This document shows, piece by piece, positions 1-10,366 of a stretch of DNA of 64,000 nucleotides; positions within the stretch are counted from its first letter, which is position 1; each line of letters starts with the position of its first letter. Under the pieces are notes generated by a model that had not been told where the DNA came from, ran no database searches, and worked only from the letters and a program-made list of their open reading frames with translations. The translations under genes were made by a program, and so were the position numbers. The stretch lies in assembly GCF_029633865.1 (NCBI RefSeq), contig NC_079213.1, forward strand, positions 89,639,131-89,703,130, written 5' to 3'. This DNA comes from Lampris incognitus (lineage: Eukaryota; Chordata; Actinopteri; Lampriformes; Lampridae).

Positions 1-819
1 TCTCCGCCATGAATATTCTCCACGTGCGGAGAAGGAAGAAGTCTAGCCTATATGCATCCACAAATAATGTTGATAAAATGTGCACAACTTTACAATGCAA
101 ATAAAAATAATTGTAGGCTATTACTCGCTAAATGGGACTAATTGAAGAAAGCTAATGTGGATGCCGCCACTGGTTTTCTTGAGAGCTGGAGACGGTACAA
201 GATTTGACGGATGTGGCATCCCCCCCCCCCCCGATGTACCGAAAACTACCGAACCGTATGGTGATTCGTGACACCGCATAGGCTACTGTAAATATGGGGA
301 TATTTTTCTTTGCATATATGCAGCATTGGGTGTGCCAAATTCTAAAAATAGACACGCGCGACGTAGCTTTTGAACAGTACTATGAACTGGCTCTGTCTTC
401 TAACAAAATCACACCCTCCCTGACCCATACAGAATAAACATACAGACTCACGGAGGATAGAGAGTTAAAGCTCAGCTAGGTAGCATGTAACATACTTAAA
501 TCAATAATTAAATGACTGGGTTTTGCTAATTAATCCCTGTCCTGTTAGTCTCATAAATTATGTATCTTTTCTCATACTTTTCATTTATCCAGCTAGTTTA
601 CATTAGTTAATCTACTAATATGGTAATGTTAGTTATATAGATAACTAAATATGTAACTTAACTGGTTATGGTTCAAACCACTATGTGTATAATGTGTAAC
701 ATTTGTATTGTTATTGCATATTGTTATAGCTATAACGTTACACATTTTTTGCTGTGAGAAAGATTACTTGAAACAGTTTGGCATCAGCAAGCTAAAGTGT
801 GTATCCTATCTTCCCCTAG
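1..819. other. Flank/5' part of the hAT element, no gene seen
   Basis: I see no conserved coding sequence here. It lies directly upstream of the transposase exon and probably belongs to the hAT element (5' region or intron), because no hAT left terminus is found in it. A run of 13 C lies at 220-232. The exon that normally encodes the BED zinc finger of such transposases is absent, so it is either degraded or outside the window. Confidence 0.5.
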
Positions 820-2829
820 GTTCCAAGAATACCGTGCCTCCACTGCTTCAGATGTGATGCCAGCTGCTTCAGCTCAGAAGACTATCACATCACTTTTAAA
901 TGATGGTCAGCAAAGGATGTACAACCTCAAACATCCACGTCAGAAGGCTATAAGTGATGCCTTTGTAAAAGATCAAATCATTAAGTGCTGCTTGCCACTC
1001 TCCATCGTTGACAATGAGGACTTCAAGCACTTGCTGCATGTCCTGGATCCTCAGTACCGGCCCATAGCAAGATCCACAATTTCCTCTGTGACCATTCCAG
1101 GAATGGTGGAAGTCAAGAAAGAACAGATAAAGAGCCAGCTGGCAGAAGCATCGAGTGTTGCTGTTACCACAGACATTTGGCGTGATCGAAATATGCGGTC
1201 ATTCCTTGGAGTGACAGCACACACAGTGGCAATGGATAAAAAAAACAGGAACTCAGCCTTCAGTCATATCTTCTTTCCTGCAAAAGAGTGCATGGGAAAC
1301 ACTCAGGAGAGAAGATTGCAATGATGTTTGAATGCTGTGCTGAAGAATACCTGATTAAGGACAAGATCAACTTTGTCATAACTGACAATGCATCCAACAT
1401 GAGAAAAGCTTTCCAGGCCAGCTTTCCCCTAGAGGATCCTTGTGATGCTGAAGCTCATGATCCCAGCTCATTTGAGGAGGATGATGAAATATGGCAAGAC
1501 CTGATGCCAGAAGATCAACAGACAGTCAATGACACTTTGGCTAAGAACTGTATCATGCTTCACACATTCACTGCAGTTGGTCATAAAAGATGGTCTGAAA
1601 GACACCAGTGGGCTGTCAAGCACCCTAGCAAAGCTATCCCGTGCAGCCAACCTCCTCCACAGTGGCACCTCGTTTAAAGACTGCTTTGAAGCGTGTTCTG
1701 GTGATGAAACAATTCCAACAGCGAATGCCACACGATGGAATTCCACTCTGAAGCAGGTGAAGGCTTATATGCATTTAGACATGCAAAAGCTGTCCAGTGT
1801 GTTGGAATCAGAGGGGCGCAAAAGCCTTATCTTATCCCCGTGAGAGTATGCTCAGCTTAAAGAACTGATCGAAGTTCTTGATCCGTTCTTAGAGGCAACC
1901 AACCTAACTCAGGGTGAGACTACTGTCACCGTCAGTGTGATTGTGCCCTGTGTCCTCACTCTGCGCTGTCACCTGCAGGAAATAAGAGGAAAAGCCAGAT
2001 ACTGTGGGCCTCTGGTGAGAGCTCTGGAGAGCTCCTTGAAAACAAGGTTTGCAGAGGTTTTCAGTGCAGTCAAGATACCAGGATGTGAGCCGGCTGAAGG
2101 AAGAGGCCCCACCAAATTTCCTTTCACCAATGCCTACTTCATAGCATCTGTGTTGGACCCAGCATTTGGCTTCCAGCGGCTAGAACATGATGTGCAGCTG
2201 GACAGTGACATCAAAGATGTGCTGAAGACTGAGATCAAAGGTGAGAAATGTTTTGATTAACGTTAGTTAAGTGATTAACTATTTGATTGTTGTGATGTTT
2301 ATATCATTGAAGGTGTTACAATAAAGCACATAGACATGTCATTTGTCATGTAGGCCTAGTCAATAACATATTTGTAATGAGTCCCCCATGCCCCCCTCTC
2401 ATTTCAGAGTATATAAAGGCAGAGGGTGACAAGCAAGCGGCAGATGCAGCGGAAGCAACAGGACCAGGGGAAGGTGAACTTTCAGAGTCTCCTCCTGAGA
2501 AGCAGTTGAGAATGTTCTCCTACTATAGGAGGACTCCCTCCTCCACCAAGAAGAAGCCGTCTGGCCAGGCTCAGTTGACTGCATACCTCGACTTGATCGC
2601 TGAGCAGGACTCTGACTCAGTCCCGTGCCTCTGGTTTTGGCAGCAAAACAAATCCAAATTCCCTACCCTCTATCAGATTGCCACACAGGTATTCTCTATC
2701 CCTGCCTCCAATGCGCCCATTGAAAGGGTATTTAGTCATGGAGGCATTTTGATGAGGCCTCACCATGCAAGGTTGAGTAGTTCCATGCTGTCAGATCTTA
2801 TGTTTTTGAAATGCAACGTGTATGCTTAA
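820..2829 (+). pseudogene. hAT-type transposase (ZBED-like), broken
   Basis: This is the degraded transposase of a hAT DNA transposon. The frame starts after a splice acceptor (CTTCCCCTAG, AG at 818-819). It contains the hAT core with DIWRDRNMRSFLGVTAH (about 1170-1230) and FVITDNASNMRKAF (about 1372-1415), and ends with the hAT C-terminal dimerisation block PIERVFSHGG...HHARLS near 2715-2780. A real intron is preserved: donor AAAG|GTGAGA at 2241 and acceptor TTTCAG at 2407, with matching phase. Two frameshifts (near 1290-1320 and between about 1530 and 1670) and an in-frame TGA at 1841-1843 break it, so it cannot make an active enzyme. The N-terminal BED finger is not visible. A domesticated gene is unlikely because of the breaks. 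Confidence 0.85.
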
Positions 2830-3417
2830 AACTAGTGCCACCAGCCTTTTGTTCCTAACTATTCCTGAGAGACAATGTCTTTTGACTAGTTTTTATGACT
2901 GCATTGTATGCTGTGGAACTTACTTCTGTATACTGTTTCCACCATTTGCTAATGTCATGCTATTCACAGCTATCAATGTGTTTTGAAGCACATCCAGTGT
3001 TCAGAATGTCAAAGAAATTCAGACTGTTCTAAAAATGTGTGTGTGCGCGCATGCATGTGTGCGAGTGTGTGGGTGTGCATTTGTTTGGCTATCGTGTCAC
3101 AAAGTAAATAAACTCCCTTTGAAATGGTGACAGCTGTGTCATTTTTGTTTAATGTAGACCTTTTTTATTTGTATGTCAGATCTTTGACTGTGCCCAAGGG
3201 GATCACTGGAGCCATCTTGGAACTCGACTCAGACTCAACCTTGATGACTCGGACTCTGACTAGGGTAATAGGGACTCGACTCGGACTCAGGTAATGGGGA
3301 CTCGACTCGGACTCGACTCGACTTTCCCTTGGTGACTCGGACTTGGACTCGGACTCGAACACTGGGGACTCGAGACTCGACTCGGACTCGAGGTTTAGTG
3401 ACTCGACTACAACACTG
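2830..3417 (+). mobile_element. hAT 3' UTR, subterminal repeats and 3' terminus
   Basis: Downstream of the transposase stop there is a short GT-rich tract (about 3034-3070) and an AATAAA at about 3107. From about 3222 to 3417 the sequence is made of imperfect GACTCGGACTCG units. It ends in CTACAACACTG at 3417, which read outward on the minus strand is CAGTGTTGTAG, a typical hAT terminal inverted repeat start. Copia integrase coding sequence begins immediately to the right, so 3417/3418 is the insertion junction. The partner left terminus is not in the window. Confidence 0.65.
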
Positions 3418-4883
3418 GTACTCTGACTCGTCATCTCGATTTGTGGTTGGGTCTTAGCGCCCTTTCTAGGCAGAACACATTCACTGGTTTCCTGGTCTGT
3501 CTGACATTCAGTAGCGCTCTTTGTAATGAACTTCACCAACCTGTTCTTAAACACTTTCCCTGTGTGTGGATAGTATACCAAGTATGCAGGACTGTTCTTG
3601 TCATAACCAACAAAAATACCCTTTTCACATCGGGGATCAAGCTTTTTCTTATTTTGTTTGTATGCATAGCATGCAGAGCCAAAATAATACATTTTGGAAA
3701 GATCAGGCTTCTTCCCGGTCAACATGTAGTATGGAGTCTGCCCATTATAACATCTGTTACGGATAACCGCAGCAGTCTGAACTGCATATGTCCACAGTTC
3801 TTTCGGTAGGCCACTCTCAAGCAACATACATCTAGACATTTCAAGCAATGTTCTCCAGCTTCTCTCGGATGTCCCATTTTGATGAGGCGAGTAAGGGGCC
3901 GAGGTCTCGTGTCTAATGACATTTTTGCTAAGCAGTGACTGAAAATCTCTCGACATAAATTCTGTACCATTATCCGATCTGATACATTTGACTTTGCCAT
4001 AAGGTGCAACATCAGCAAGGAACTTTTCTGTGCCCTTCACTGTGTCGCTCTTGGATTTCAAAAAATTAGTAAACGTTGCTCCTGAATAATCATCAGTGAA
4101 TCCCAAAATGTACTTGAATCCATCTTTGGCTGTTGGCTCTATAGGGCCAGCTAAATCTGTGTGCACCAGTTCAAGTGCGACTTTAGCTTTTACATCTGCC
4201 TCTCCATTTCTGCTTTGGGAAAATTTACCTTGAATGCATATTTCACATGGCACTAAGTTACACTCAGTTTTGCCTTCAACACTCATTCCCTTAGTGACAC
4301 TTTCCAATTTTAACACATCGTCATAATTGCAGTGACCAAGGATTTCGTGCCAAGTCTGTACATCATAGCATGCATGACATTCATCATTTTCATCATTCTC
4401 GAGTTCATGCTCACCATTGTCGTAGGTGTTCATGTAGTAGAGCCTGTTGCGCTCGCTGATGTCGAACCTGGTACCGTCCTTATGGACGAGCTGGTCTCTG
4501 CCTTGTTAAAAGGTCACTGAGGCACCGTTTGCAGTCGTTGTCTTCACGGAGAAGATGTCCTGTGGGTAGGAGGGAATGTGCAGCGCTCCCCTCAACGTCG
4601 CTTTCACCCGTCGGCCGTTGGTTTCCTCCAGAATCACCTCCGCGTCTCCTCTTCTCGTGGCAACACCCGTTGTCCTGGTCCCGTCAGCCAGCTCCAGGGT
4701 GTGTTTCGCTGGCTGGAACGTTGAGTCGAAGCTCTTAAACTTGCGTTGGTCGGTGATGATGTGGGATGTCGCTCCTGTGTCCACCATCAGGCCACCTTCG
4801 GAGCCCTCCCGCTGTCCTTCGCTGACCCGGAATGCGAACTCGTGCTCCTCTTCGTCGGCGGTAAGTATGGTGGCGCCCTTCAC
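3418..4883 (-). pseudogene. Copia pol remnant: protease and integrase
   Basis: Read on the minus strand, the frame starts with an aspartic protease (MVDTGATSHI, active DTG). It then has the GAG-pre-integrase zinc motif (WHEILGHCNYDD ... CEIC) and an integrase core with the three acidic residues visible (HTDLAGP, RSDNGTEF, NGTSERSW). A single in-frame TAA at about 4506-4508 separates protease from integrase; both sides are in the same frame. Beyond residue QIEMTSQST (about 3420) the open frame runs on into Ser/Glu-rich nonsense, which is the translated GACTCG repeat of the neighbouring hAT end and not integrase. Reverse transcriptase is absent. Confidence 0.82.
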
Positions 4884-4971
4884 GTCATCCCTCCTCCTCC
4901 GTCTGCATGCGGCGTCGCTGTGTGTTGTGCTCCTGCAGAGTGCACCACTGCCTGGGCCGCTGGCCCCCCTG

Positions 4972-5164
4972 TGTAATGATCTGTGCCCTCTGGCTATGTT
5001 AACTTATAACATTAATAAAGCAAGGACGACTTCTCTCGTGCTGGGTGTTTATTCACCGACCGGATTCCGACTGACGTTGTTACGTACATCACGTGACTTT
5101 GTTGTGGCGCTACGGAAAGCCGTAAGGGACATTAGCAAATCAAATATTACTAGCAAATATTACA
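4972..5164 (-). repeat. Gypsy 3' LTR
   Basis: A 193-bp direct copy of 9552-9744. It is preceded, on the minus strand, by a polypurine tract and followed by the target duplication CCCTG. Confidence 0.95.
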
Positions 5165-5175
5165 TCTCCCTTTTT
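5165..5175 (-). promoter_or_regulatory. Gypsy polypurine tract
   Basis: On the minus strand AAAAAGGGAGA abuts the 3' LTR, the usual place for the plus-strand DNA primer of reverse transcription. Confidence 0.8.
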
Positions 5176-5483
5176 CTGAAAAGTGCTGCTTTCTCTGCAG
5201 AGATACAGACCACGTTGAGCACGTTTATAAGCGAATACAATCTTAATAAGAAAGAATATGAAAGTGGAACTCTTATATAACTGGACTGCAACAAAGTAGT
5301 GTAAAACATTTCCTTCACTGTCTAAATGTGACACCGTAATAACATTTCATCTTTTTTTTCATTTCATTACTGGTAACTGCAAACAGCAGGTAGGTACACA
5401 AGGTAAGTGAACGCTGTAAATATTTCTTTTCAAAACATAGCAGGTATAGTACAGGTTGGTGTAAAATTCTCTTTTTTTAACAT
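5176..5483 (-). other. Gypsy 3' untranslated region
   Basis: About 300 bases between the gag-pol stop and the polypurine tract. They are AT-rich with no coding signal and no env-like frame. Confidence 0.7.
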
Positions 5484-8400
5484 TCATAAGTCAAGGATTT
5501 GTCTTGGTTTGATCGTGCGACCTGACCTCGTGGTGTAACCAGGCTGTGTGTCTGGTTGTCGCTGATTGTTCGTGTCTGGAGGTTCAGCATGCTCTTGCTG
5601 ATGGGCTTGTGTGTTGTTGTTAGCGCTGGTAACAGTCTGCTGTGAAGTGTGTGTGTGCGTAGTGTGAGTGTTCACTCTGCTTTGTCGCAGGTGTTGACGG
5701 TTGCGTTGGTAGATCTGACCTTCTTTGGTTTGGATGTGGTAGCTCCTGTCTGTGTTCGCTGGTCTTTCCACAGTTGCAGGTCTCCAGGATCCATCCTCCT
5801 GCCGGAAGCGGATTGGTGTGCCTGCGGGCAGGTGGGGCAGAGGTTTGGCTGTTCGGTTGTAGTATGCCTGCTGGCGCTGTTGACATACCTCTCTCCTTTT
5901 GTGAACATCCTCCTGACTGGCGATCTGTGGCTGCAGGTGTTTTGCTGTTGATGGGAGAATGGACCGCAGCCTCCGACTCATCAGTAGCTGTGCCGGTGAT
6001 TTCAGGTTGTCCACCGGTGTGTTGCGATACTCCAGCAAGCTCATGTAGGGGTCTTTGTTCTCAGCTTTGGCTTTGTCCAGGATGCGTTTGGCCGTCTGGA
6101 CAGTCTTCTCGGAGAGGCCGTTGCTCTGTGGGTAGTGGGGGCTTGTGGTGGTGTGTGAGAAACCCCATGTCTGTGAGAAGTTGCGGAACTCACCAGAGCT
6201 GTAGCACGGACCGTTGTCGCTGATGATAGTCTCGGGGATTCCGTGTCGAGCCATTGCTGCTTTCAGCTTCATGATGACGGCAGATGAGGTGCAGCTGTAA
6301 AGTCTTTCTAGCTCGAAGAATCTGGAGTAGTAGTCCACAGTGACTATGAAGTCCTGTGAGTTCCATGTGAATAGGTCTGTGCCTATCACTTGCCACGGCC
6401 GCTCGGGTATGGCGTGTGACCTCATTGGTTCCTTTGCATTTGCGCTGCGCCGTTCTTGGCATATGCTGCAGTCTGCTACCGCATCCTCGATCTGTTTCCC
6501 CATGCCAGGCCAGAACAGTAAGTCTCTTGCTCGGCATTTGCTTTTTTCCACGCCAAGGTGGCTGGCATGGATGCGCTGTATCATGTCCTTGCGAAGCTTT
6601 TGGGGGACAATGATTCTCTCACCTTTGAACAGGATACCGTCCATTTCTGAGATTTCTGCTCTGTGGTTCCAGTATTCCTGGATGCTGGGCGGGCACTTTT
6701 TCTTTGTGTCTGGCCAGCCAGTGAGTGTGGCTCGTCTGAGTGCGGTGAGCTGTGGATCTTGCGCTGTTTCCTGCTTGATTTCTGTGAGTCTTGTGTCGCT
6801 CACAGGGATGTTGCTGAGGACTGTGTGCACTTGGGCCTCCATCCCTTCCTGTAGGTCACTGTCGTGGTGTTCTATTGACTTGCGTGACAGTGTGTCGGCC
6901 ACCGGTATGTCCTTACCGGGGCGGTGGATGATTTGGATGTCGTATTTTTGGAGCGCCAGGATCATCCGTTGCAGCCGGGGTGGTGCTGCTGCCAGTGGCT
7001 TTTTTAGTATTGCCTCCAGAGGCTTGTGGTCTGACTCCACAATCACTTTTCGTCCATACATGTACTCGTGGAACCTCTTGCAGCCGAAGACCACAGCGTA
7101 GAGCTCCTTCTCTATCTGTGCGTAGTTTTCTTCAGTGCTGTTGAGTGACTTGGACGCATAGGCAATTGGTTTGCCATCTTGGAGCATGACAGCCCCAAGG
7201 CCACTTTTGGATGCATCCACTTGGAGTCGCAGCTCTTTCTGCGGGTCGAAATATGAGAGTACTGGACCTGGGTGCTGTGTAATGAGATTCTTCATCTCTT
7301 GGAACGCCTTGTCGTGGACTGCATCCCACACAAACTCACTGTCCTGTTTCAGAAGCTGTCTGAGGGGTGAGTTTATCTGTGAGAGGTGTGGAGCAAATCT
7401 GGCGAGGTAGTTGATCATGCCGAGGACTGTCTCCAGCTCTGCTTTGTTCTGTGGGGGTTGCATGTCCTTGACCGCCTTCACCTTGTGTGGGTCTGGTTTG
7501 ATGCCTTCGTGTGAGAGCGTGTGGCCGAAGTAGCTTACCTCGGACACGCATATGTGACACTTGTCGGGGTTGAGCCGCACCCCTCGCTCCCTTGTGCGCT
7601 TCAGCATCGCTCTGAGACGCTGGTCATGTTCCTCTTTAGTCTTGCCGAACACTAGTATATCGTCCACTATGGCCGTCACACCGTCCAATCCTTCATATGT
7701 TTCATCCACGCGTCTCTGGAACTCGTCTTGAGCGGACACGATTCCGAATGGCAGTCTGAGGAAACGATACCTGCCAAACACTGTGTTAAATGTCGTCAAC
7801 ATTGAGGATTCAGTGCTCAGTTTGATGGCCCAATAGCCTGACCGCGCGTCTAACACGCTAAAGTACTCAGCTCCAGCAAGCTTTGTGGTGGCGTCCTCCA
7901 GCGTGGGGAGGGGGTAGTGAGGTCGTTGTATCACTTTGTTAAGAGCTCTGGGGTCTAAACACACTCTAAGTTTGCCTGTCTTTGGCTTCTCAACAATGAC
8001 GAGTGCGTTCACCCATTCTGTGGGTTCTGTTACCTTACAGATTATGCCGCCTTTCTCCATGCTGTCAAGCTCGTCCCTCAGTTTGCTGCGTAGGGCGATG
8101 GGGATTCTGCGTGGCGGGCAGACGACCGGCGTTGCATCTGGTGTGACGCGGAAGGTGCACTCGCCTGGGAACTCTCCTATTCCCTGGAAAACATCTGCAT
8201 ACTCATCCATTATGCTCTGTGATGTGACATTGTTTTCCTCGCTCACAGCCATCACTATTTTTACCAAGTTTAGGTCACGGCATGTTTTCATTGCCATGAC
8301 TGGTGGGGCGTTTGTGTCAATGACGTAAAAGTCCAGCATCATTGCATTGTCTCTGTACTTACATTTGAGTTTGCATGTGCCTTTCACGCTCAGCGCGCCT

Positions 8401-9518
8401 CCTCCATATTCAGTGAGTCTGTGTATTGCTGGTTTCAGTGTCACATTTTTGAACAGCGCCTGGAACAGGTTGGTGGGAATAGTATTGGCCTGTGCCCCAG
8501 TGTCTAGTTTAAACTTTACCTTCTGTGGAGGTGTGCCAATTCCAACCTCTACGTAAGCCTGCTCGTTGCTTTTTCCGTTGTTCTCTATTGAGATGCAGTC
8601 TATGTACAGCTCTGTCTGTTCTCCCACAGCGGTGCTCTCCACTGTAATGTTGTCGAAGTACAGTTCTTCCTGCTCTCTGTCAGTGGTGTACTCTTCTGGG
8701 TTCTCTCCGACGGCATGTACTGTGCCGCGGTAGTACTTTGTCTGTCCCTGGGAGCTAGACTTGCATACTTTAGCAAAATGATTGAGCTTCTTGCATTTAA
8801 TGCATTGTTTACCCTTAGCTGGGCAAGTGGCTTTAGCGCCGTGTAGCCCTCCACAATAGCTACACGCCCTGGCGGCGGTGCTAACGTCCCTTTGTCTGAA
8901 GTTAGCGTTAGCTGCTTTGGGTGCGTTCGGTTTGTAAGTCTTTCTGCCTATTGCGTGCACCGTTTCATGTGTGCTGCCCTGGCCCATAAACGTTAGCTGT
9001 TGCTTTGCTAGCTCGTGTGAGCGGGCTACATCTATGGCCTTTTCTAGCGTTAGCTCAGCTCCCTGGCTAAGTAGCTTTTCTCTCACTCTGGGTGAGTTGG
9101 TGGCAAACACGATGCGGTCCCTGACCATCTCGTCGGCATTTGGGTAGCCACAGTCTTTGACTAGGAGCTTTAGCTCAGTTACAAATCGTTCGAAGGATTC
9201 ACTCTCTCCCTGCATCTTTTCATGAAATTTATATCTGGCATAAATCGGGTTTGCTTTGGGGGTGATGTACTCAGTGTACTTATCGTAGTACGTTTCTAGC
9301 TTCTTGGCTTGTTCTCCGCTGAGTGTCCAAGTGTTGTGCACATCGCGCCCTTTTTCCCCTATCCAGAGCAGGAGGTAGCTGCATTTCTCCTCTTCATTCT
9401 TCCCGCGCAGGGGGCCCGTGAACATTAGCTCCGTTGTTTGTCGAAATCGTCTCCATGCTTCAGGTAAGTTCGCCGATTCCCAGTCCATCCGTGGAGCTGG
9501 AACGCCGTACGAATCCAT
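5484..9518 (-). CDS. Gypsy gag-pol polyprotein, 1344 aa
   Basis: A single open frame encodes the whole replication machinery of the element. In order: a gag domain (residues 1 to about 210), two Cys-rich knuckles (CSYCGG..., then CIKCKKLNHFAKVC, a perfect CX2CX4HX4C), an aspartic protease (FKLDTGAQANTIP, about 335), reverse transcriptase with the IVDDILVFG catalytic box, RNase H (LQVDASKSGLGAV; YAQIEKELYAVV; ESDHKPLE), an integrase HHCC zinc domain (HASHLG ... CSIC) and a DDE core (GTDLF; SDNGPCYSS; LSEKTVQ). A basic C-terminal tail follows. The ATG at 9518 lies only 33 bases from the LTR, and no other start fits. There is no frameshift or stop, and gag and pol are in one frame. All catalytic motifs are present, so activity is possible. 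It has no host function that I can see. Confidence 0.95.
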   Translation of the reverse strand: MDSYGVPAPRMDWESANLPEAWRRFRQTTELMFTGPLRGKNEEEKCSYLLLWIGEKGRDVHNTWTLSGEQAKKLETYYDKYTEYITPKANPIYARYKFHEKMQGESESFERFVTELKLLVKDCGYPNADEMVRDRIVFATNSPRVREKLLSQGAELTLEKAIDVARSHELAKQQLTFMGQGSTHETVHAIGRKTYKPNAPKAANANFRQRDVSTAARACSYCGGLHGAKATCPAKGKQCIKCKKLNHFAKVCKSSSQGQTKYYRGTVHAVGENPEEYTTDREQEELYFDNITVESTAVGEQTELYIDCISIENNGKSNEQAYVEVGIGTPPQKVKFKLDTGAQANTIPTNLFQALFKNVTLKPAIHRLTEYGGGALSVKGTCKLKCKYRDNAMMLDFYVIDTNAPPVMAMKTCRDLNLVKIVMAVSEENNVTSQSIMDEYADVFQGIGEFPGECTFRVTPDATPVVCPPRRIPIALRSKLRDELDSMEKGGIICKVTEPTEWVNALVIVEKPKTGKLRVCLDPRALNKVIQRPHYPLPTLEDATTKLAGAEYFSVLDARSGYWAIKLSTESSMLTTFNTVFGRYRFLRLPFGIVSAQDEFQRRVDETYEGLDGVTAIVDDILVFGKTKEEHDQRLRAMLKRTRERGVRLNPDKCHICVSEVSYFGHTLSHEGIKPDPHKVKAVKDMQPPQNKAELETVLGMINYLARFAPHLSQINSPLRQLLKQDSEFVWDAVHDKAFQEMKNLITQHPGPVLSYFDPQKELRLQVDASKSGLGAVMLQDGKPIAYASKSLNSTEENYAQIEKELYAVVFGCKRFHEYMYGRKVIVESDHKPLEAILKKPLAAAPPRLQRMILALQKYDIQIIHRPGKDIPVADTLSRKSIEHHDSDLQEGMEAQVHTVLSNIPVSDTRLTEIKQETAQDPQLTALRRATLTGWPDTKKKCPPSIQEYWNHRAEISEMDGILFKGERIIVPQKLRKDMIQRIHASHLGVEKSKCRARDLLFWPGMGKQIEDAVADCSICQERRSANAKEPMRSHAIPERPWQVIGTDLFTWNSQDFIVTVDYYSRFFELERLYSCTSSAVIMKLKAAMARHGIPETIISDNGPCYSSGEFRNFSQTWGFSHTTTSPHYPQSNGLSEKTVQTAKRILDKAKAENKDPYMSLLEYRNTPVDNLKSPAQLLMSRRLRSILPSTAKHLQPQIASQEDVHKRREVCQQRQQAYYNRTAKPLPHLPAGTPIRFRQEDGSWRPATVERPANTDRSYHIQTKEGQIYQRNRQHLRQSRVNTHTTHTHTSQQTVTSANNNTQAHQQEHAEPPDTNNQRQPDTQPGYTTRSGRTIKPRQILDL

Positions 9519-9539
9519 ATTGGGTATTTAAACTCCGCT

Positions 9540-9551
9540 ACTCTGACACCA
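9540..9551 (-). promoter_or_regulatory. Gypsy primer-binding site
   Basis: Immediately after the 5' LTR the minus strand reads TGGTGTCAGAGT. TGG complements the tRNA CCA end, and the first nine bases fit the 3' end of vertebrate leucine tRNAs. The exact tRNA is not certain because the match weakens further in. Confidence 0.65.
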
Positions 9552-9744
9552 TGTAATGATCTGTGCCCTCTGGCTATGTTAACTTATAACATTAATAAAG
9601 CAAGGACGACTTCTCTCGTGCTGGGTGTTTATTCACCGACCGGATTCCGACTGACGTTGTTACGTACATCACGTGACTTTGTTGTGGCGCTACGGAAAGC
9701 CGTAAGGGACATTAGCAAATCAAATATTACTAGCAAATATTACA
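9552..9744 (-). repeat. Gypsy 5' LTR
   Basis: A 193-bp terminal repeat with TGTAAT...ATTACA ends, identical by eye to 4972-5164. On the coding (minus) strand it is the 5' LTR and should carry the promoter. Confidence 0.95.
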
Positions 9745-9962
9745 CCCTGGTCGTTTTGCTGACAGGCCCGGGCAATGTGAACCCTCTCCCCGCAGGAAAA
9801 ACGGGTAACGTTCGCTCTCCCGTCAAAAAACAATCTGCTCCAACGCGTTCCCACGTCCCTCCTGGGCCCATAACCTGTTGCAGCTGCCATCAGGACTGTG
9901 TAGGTAACATATAGCTAGCAGAAAGCACTATTAACGGGGACAAACTGATACACGGTAGCCAT
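9745..9962 (-). pseudogene. Copia gag remnant with damaged zinc knuckle
   Basis: On the minus strand an ATG at 9962-9960 opens MATVYQFVPVN, in the right place after the candidate LTR, then hits TAG 16 codons in. In the same frame, about 50 codons on, there is a retroviral-type zinc knuckle FSCGERVHIARACQ (about 9757-9800) whose first cysteine is replaced by arginine. Only about 55 codons separate start and knuckle, where a Copia gag normally has some 200, so an internal deletion is inferred. The knuckle sits next to the Gypsy target duplication at 9745-9749. Confidence 0.6.
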
Positions 9963-9984
9963 CGGATCTCTGGTCTCACCAAAA

Positions 9985-10123
9985 TGCCAAACAAGGGCAA
10001 CCGGCCGTTTATTTATTGAAAAGCATAATTAGCAGCACCTGTAGACTAATCACCCGCCCCCCTCTGCACAGTGACGTCAGCATAAGGGCATTCAAGACAG
10101 ACAGTGTTCATCGGTGTTCAACA
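9985..10123 (-). repeat. Candidate Copia 5' LTR (139 bp)
   Basis: On the minus strand this segment begins TGTTGAACACC and ends TTTGGCA, giving TG...CA termini. It contains a CRE-like TGACGTCA and an AATAAA polyadenylation signal about 25 bases before its end, and stands just upstream of the gag start at 9962. Its partner LTR is outside the window, so the call rests on these internal signals. Confidence 0.5.
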
Positions 10124-10366
10124 TATCCTTCTTCTGGCTCTAGGTGACAACAAGTGACAGGACCGGACAAGTGCAGAAGCACATTTGAAATCTTCCATCA
10201 GGGAACAGGGTCAGTGCTGGCAGGCTAGACAAAGTGTATATCACCAGACACCTTAACATCTGGTTAGTCAGGAGCAACATATTTCCTGTTGGTCTTACAG
10301 ATGACCACTTAGTCAGTGTTGTTTTATGTCTTACACCAACAAAAAAAGTAAAAACAACATAAATCT

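Larger units (their letters stand above)
4972..9744 (-). mobile_element. Intact, young Gypsy-type LTR retrotransposon (4.77 kb)
   Basis: This is a complete minus-strand element: 193-bp LTRs at both ends that look identical base for base, one uninterrupted gag-pol frame, a polypurine tract and a tRNA-primer site. It is flanked by the 5-bp direct repeat CCCTG (4967-4971 and 9745-9749). The insertion split the gag of a Copia element. No env is present. Identical LTRs, which are copied from one template at integration, mean the insertion is recent. The single fused gag-pol frame resembles the K02A2.6-like group of animal Gypsy elements. Confidence 0.95.
3418..10123 (-). mobile_element. Degraded Copia (Ty1) LTR retrotransposon, split by Gypsy
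   Basis: This is a minus-strand Copia-type element in two pieces, 3418-4971 and 9745-10123, separated by a complete Gypsy insertion. The order along the element is candidate 5' LTR (9985-10123), gag remnant (9745-9962), protease (about 4780-4883), GAG-pre-integrase and integrase (3418-4433). Reverse transcriptase, RNase H and the 3' LTR are missing: the element is interrupted at 3417 by the hAT terminus, so they should lie beyond the left edge of the window. The protease-before-integrase order and the WHEILGHCN and SDNGTEF motifs are diagnostic of Copia rather than Gypsy. Confidence 0.8.

Noticed and set aside
3165..4433. One 422-residue Copia-like protein
   Set aside because: Only the part right of about 3418 is integrase; the Ser/Glu-rich remainder is translated GACTCG repeat of the hAT end.
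5649..7101. Plus-strand frames of 60-250 residues over the Gypsy element
   Set aside because: They are shadows of the minus-strand gag-pol frame and show no domain.
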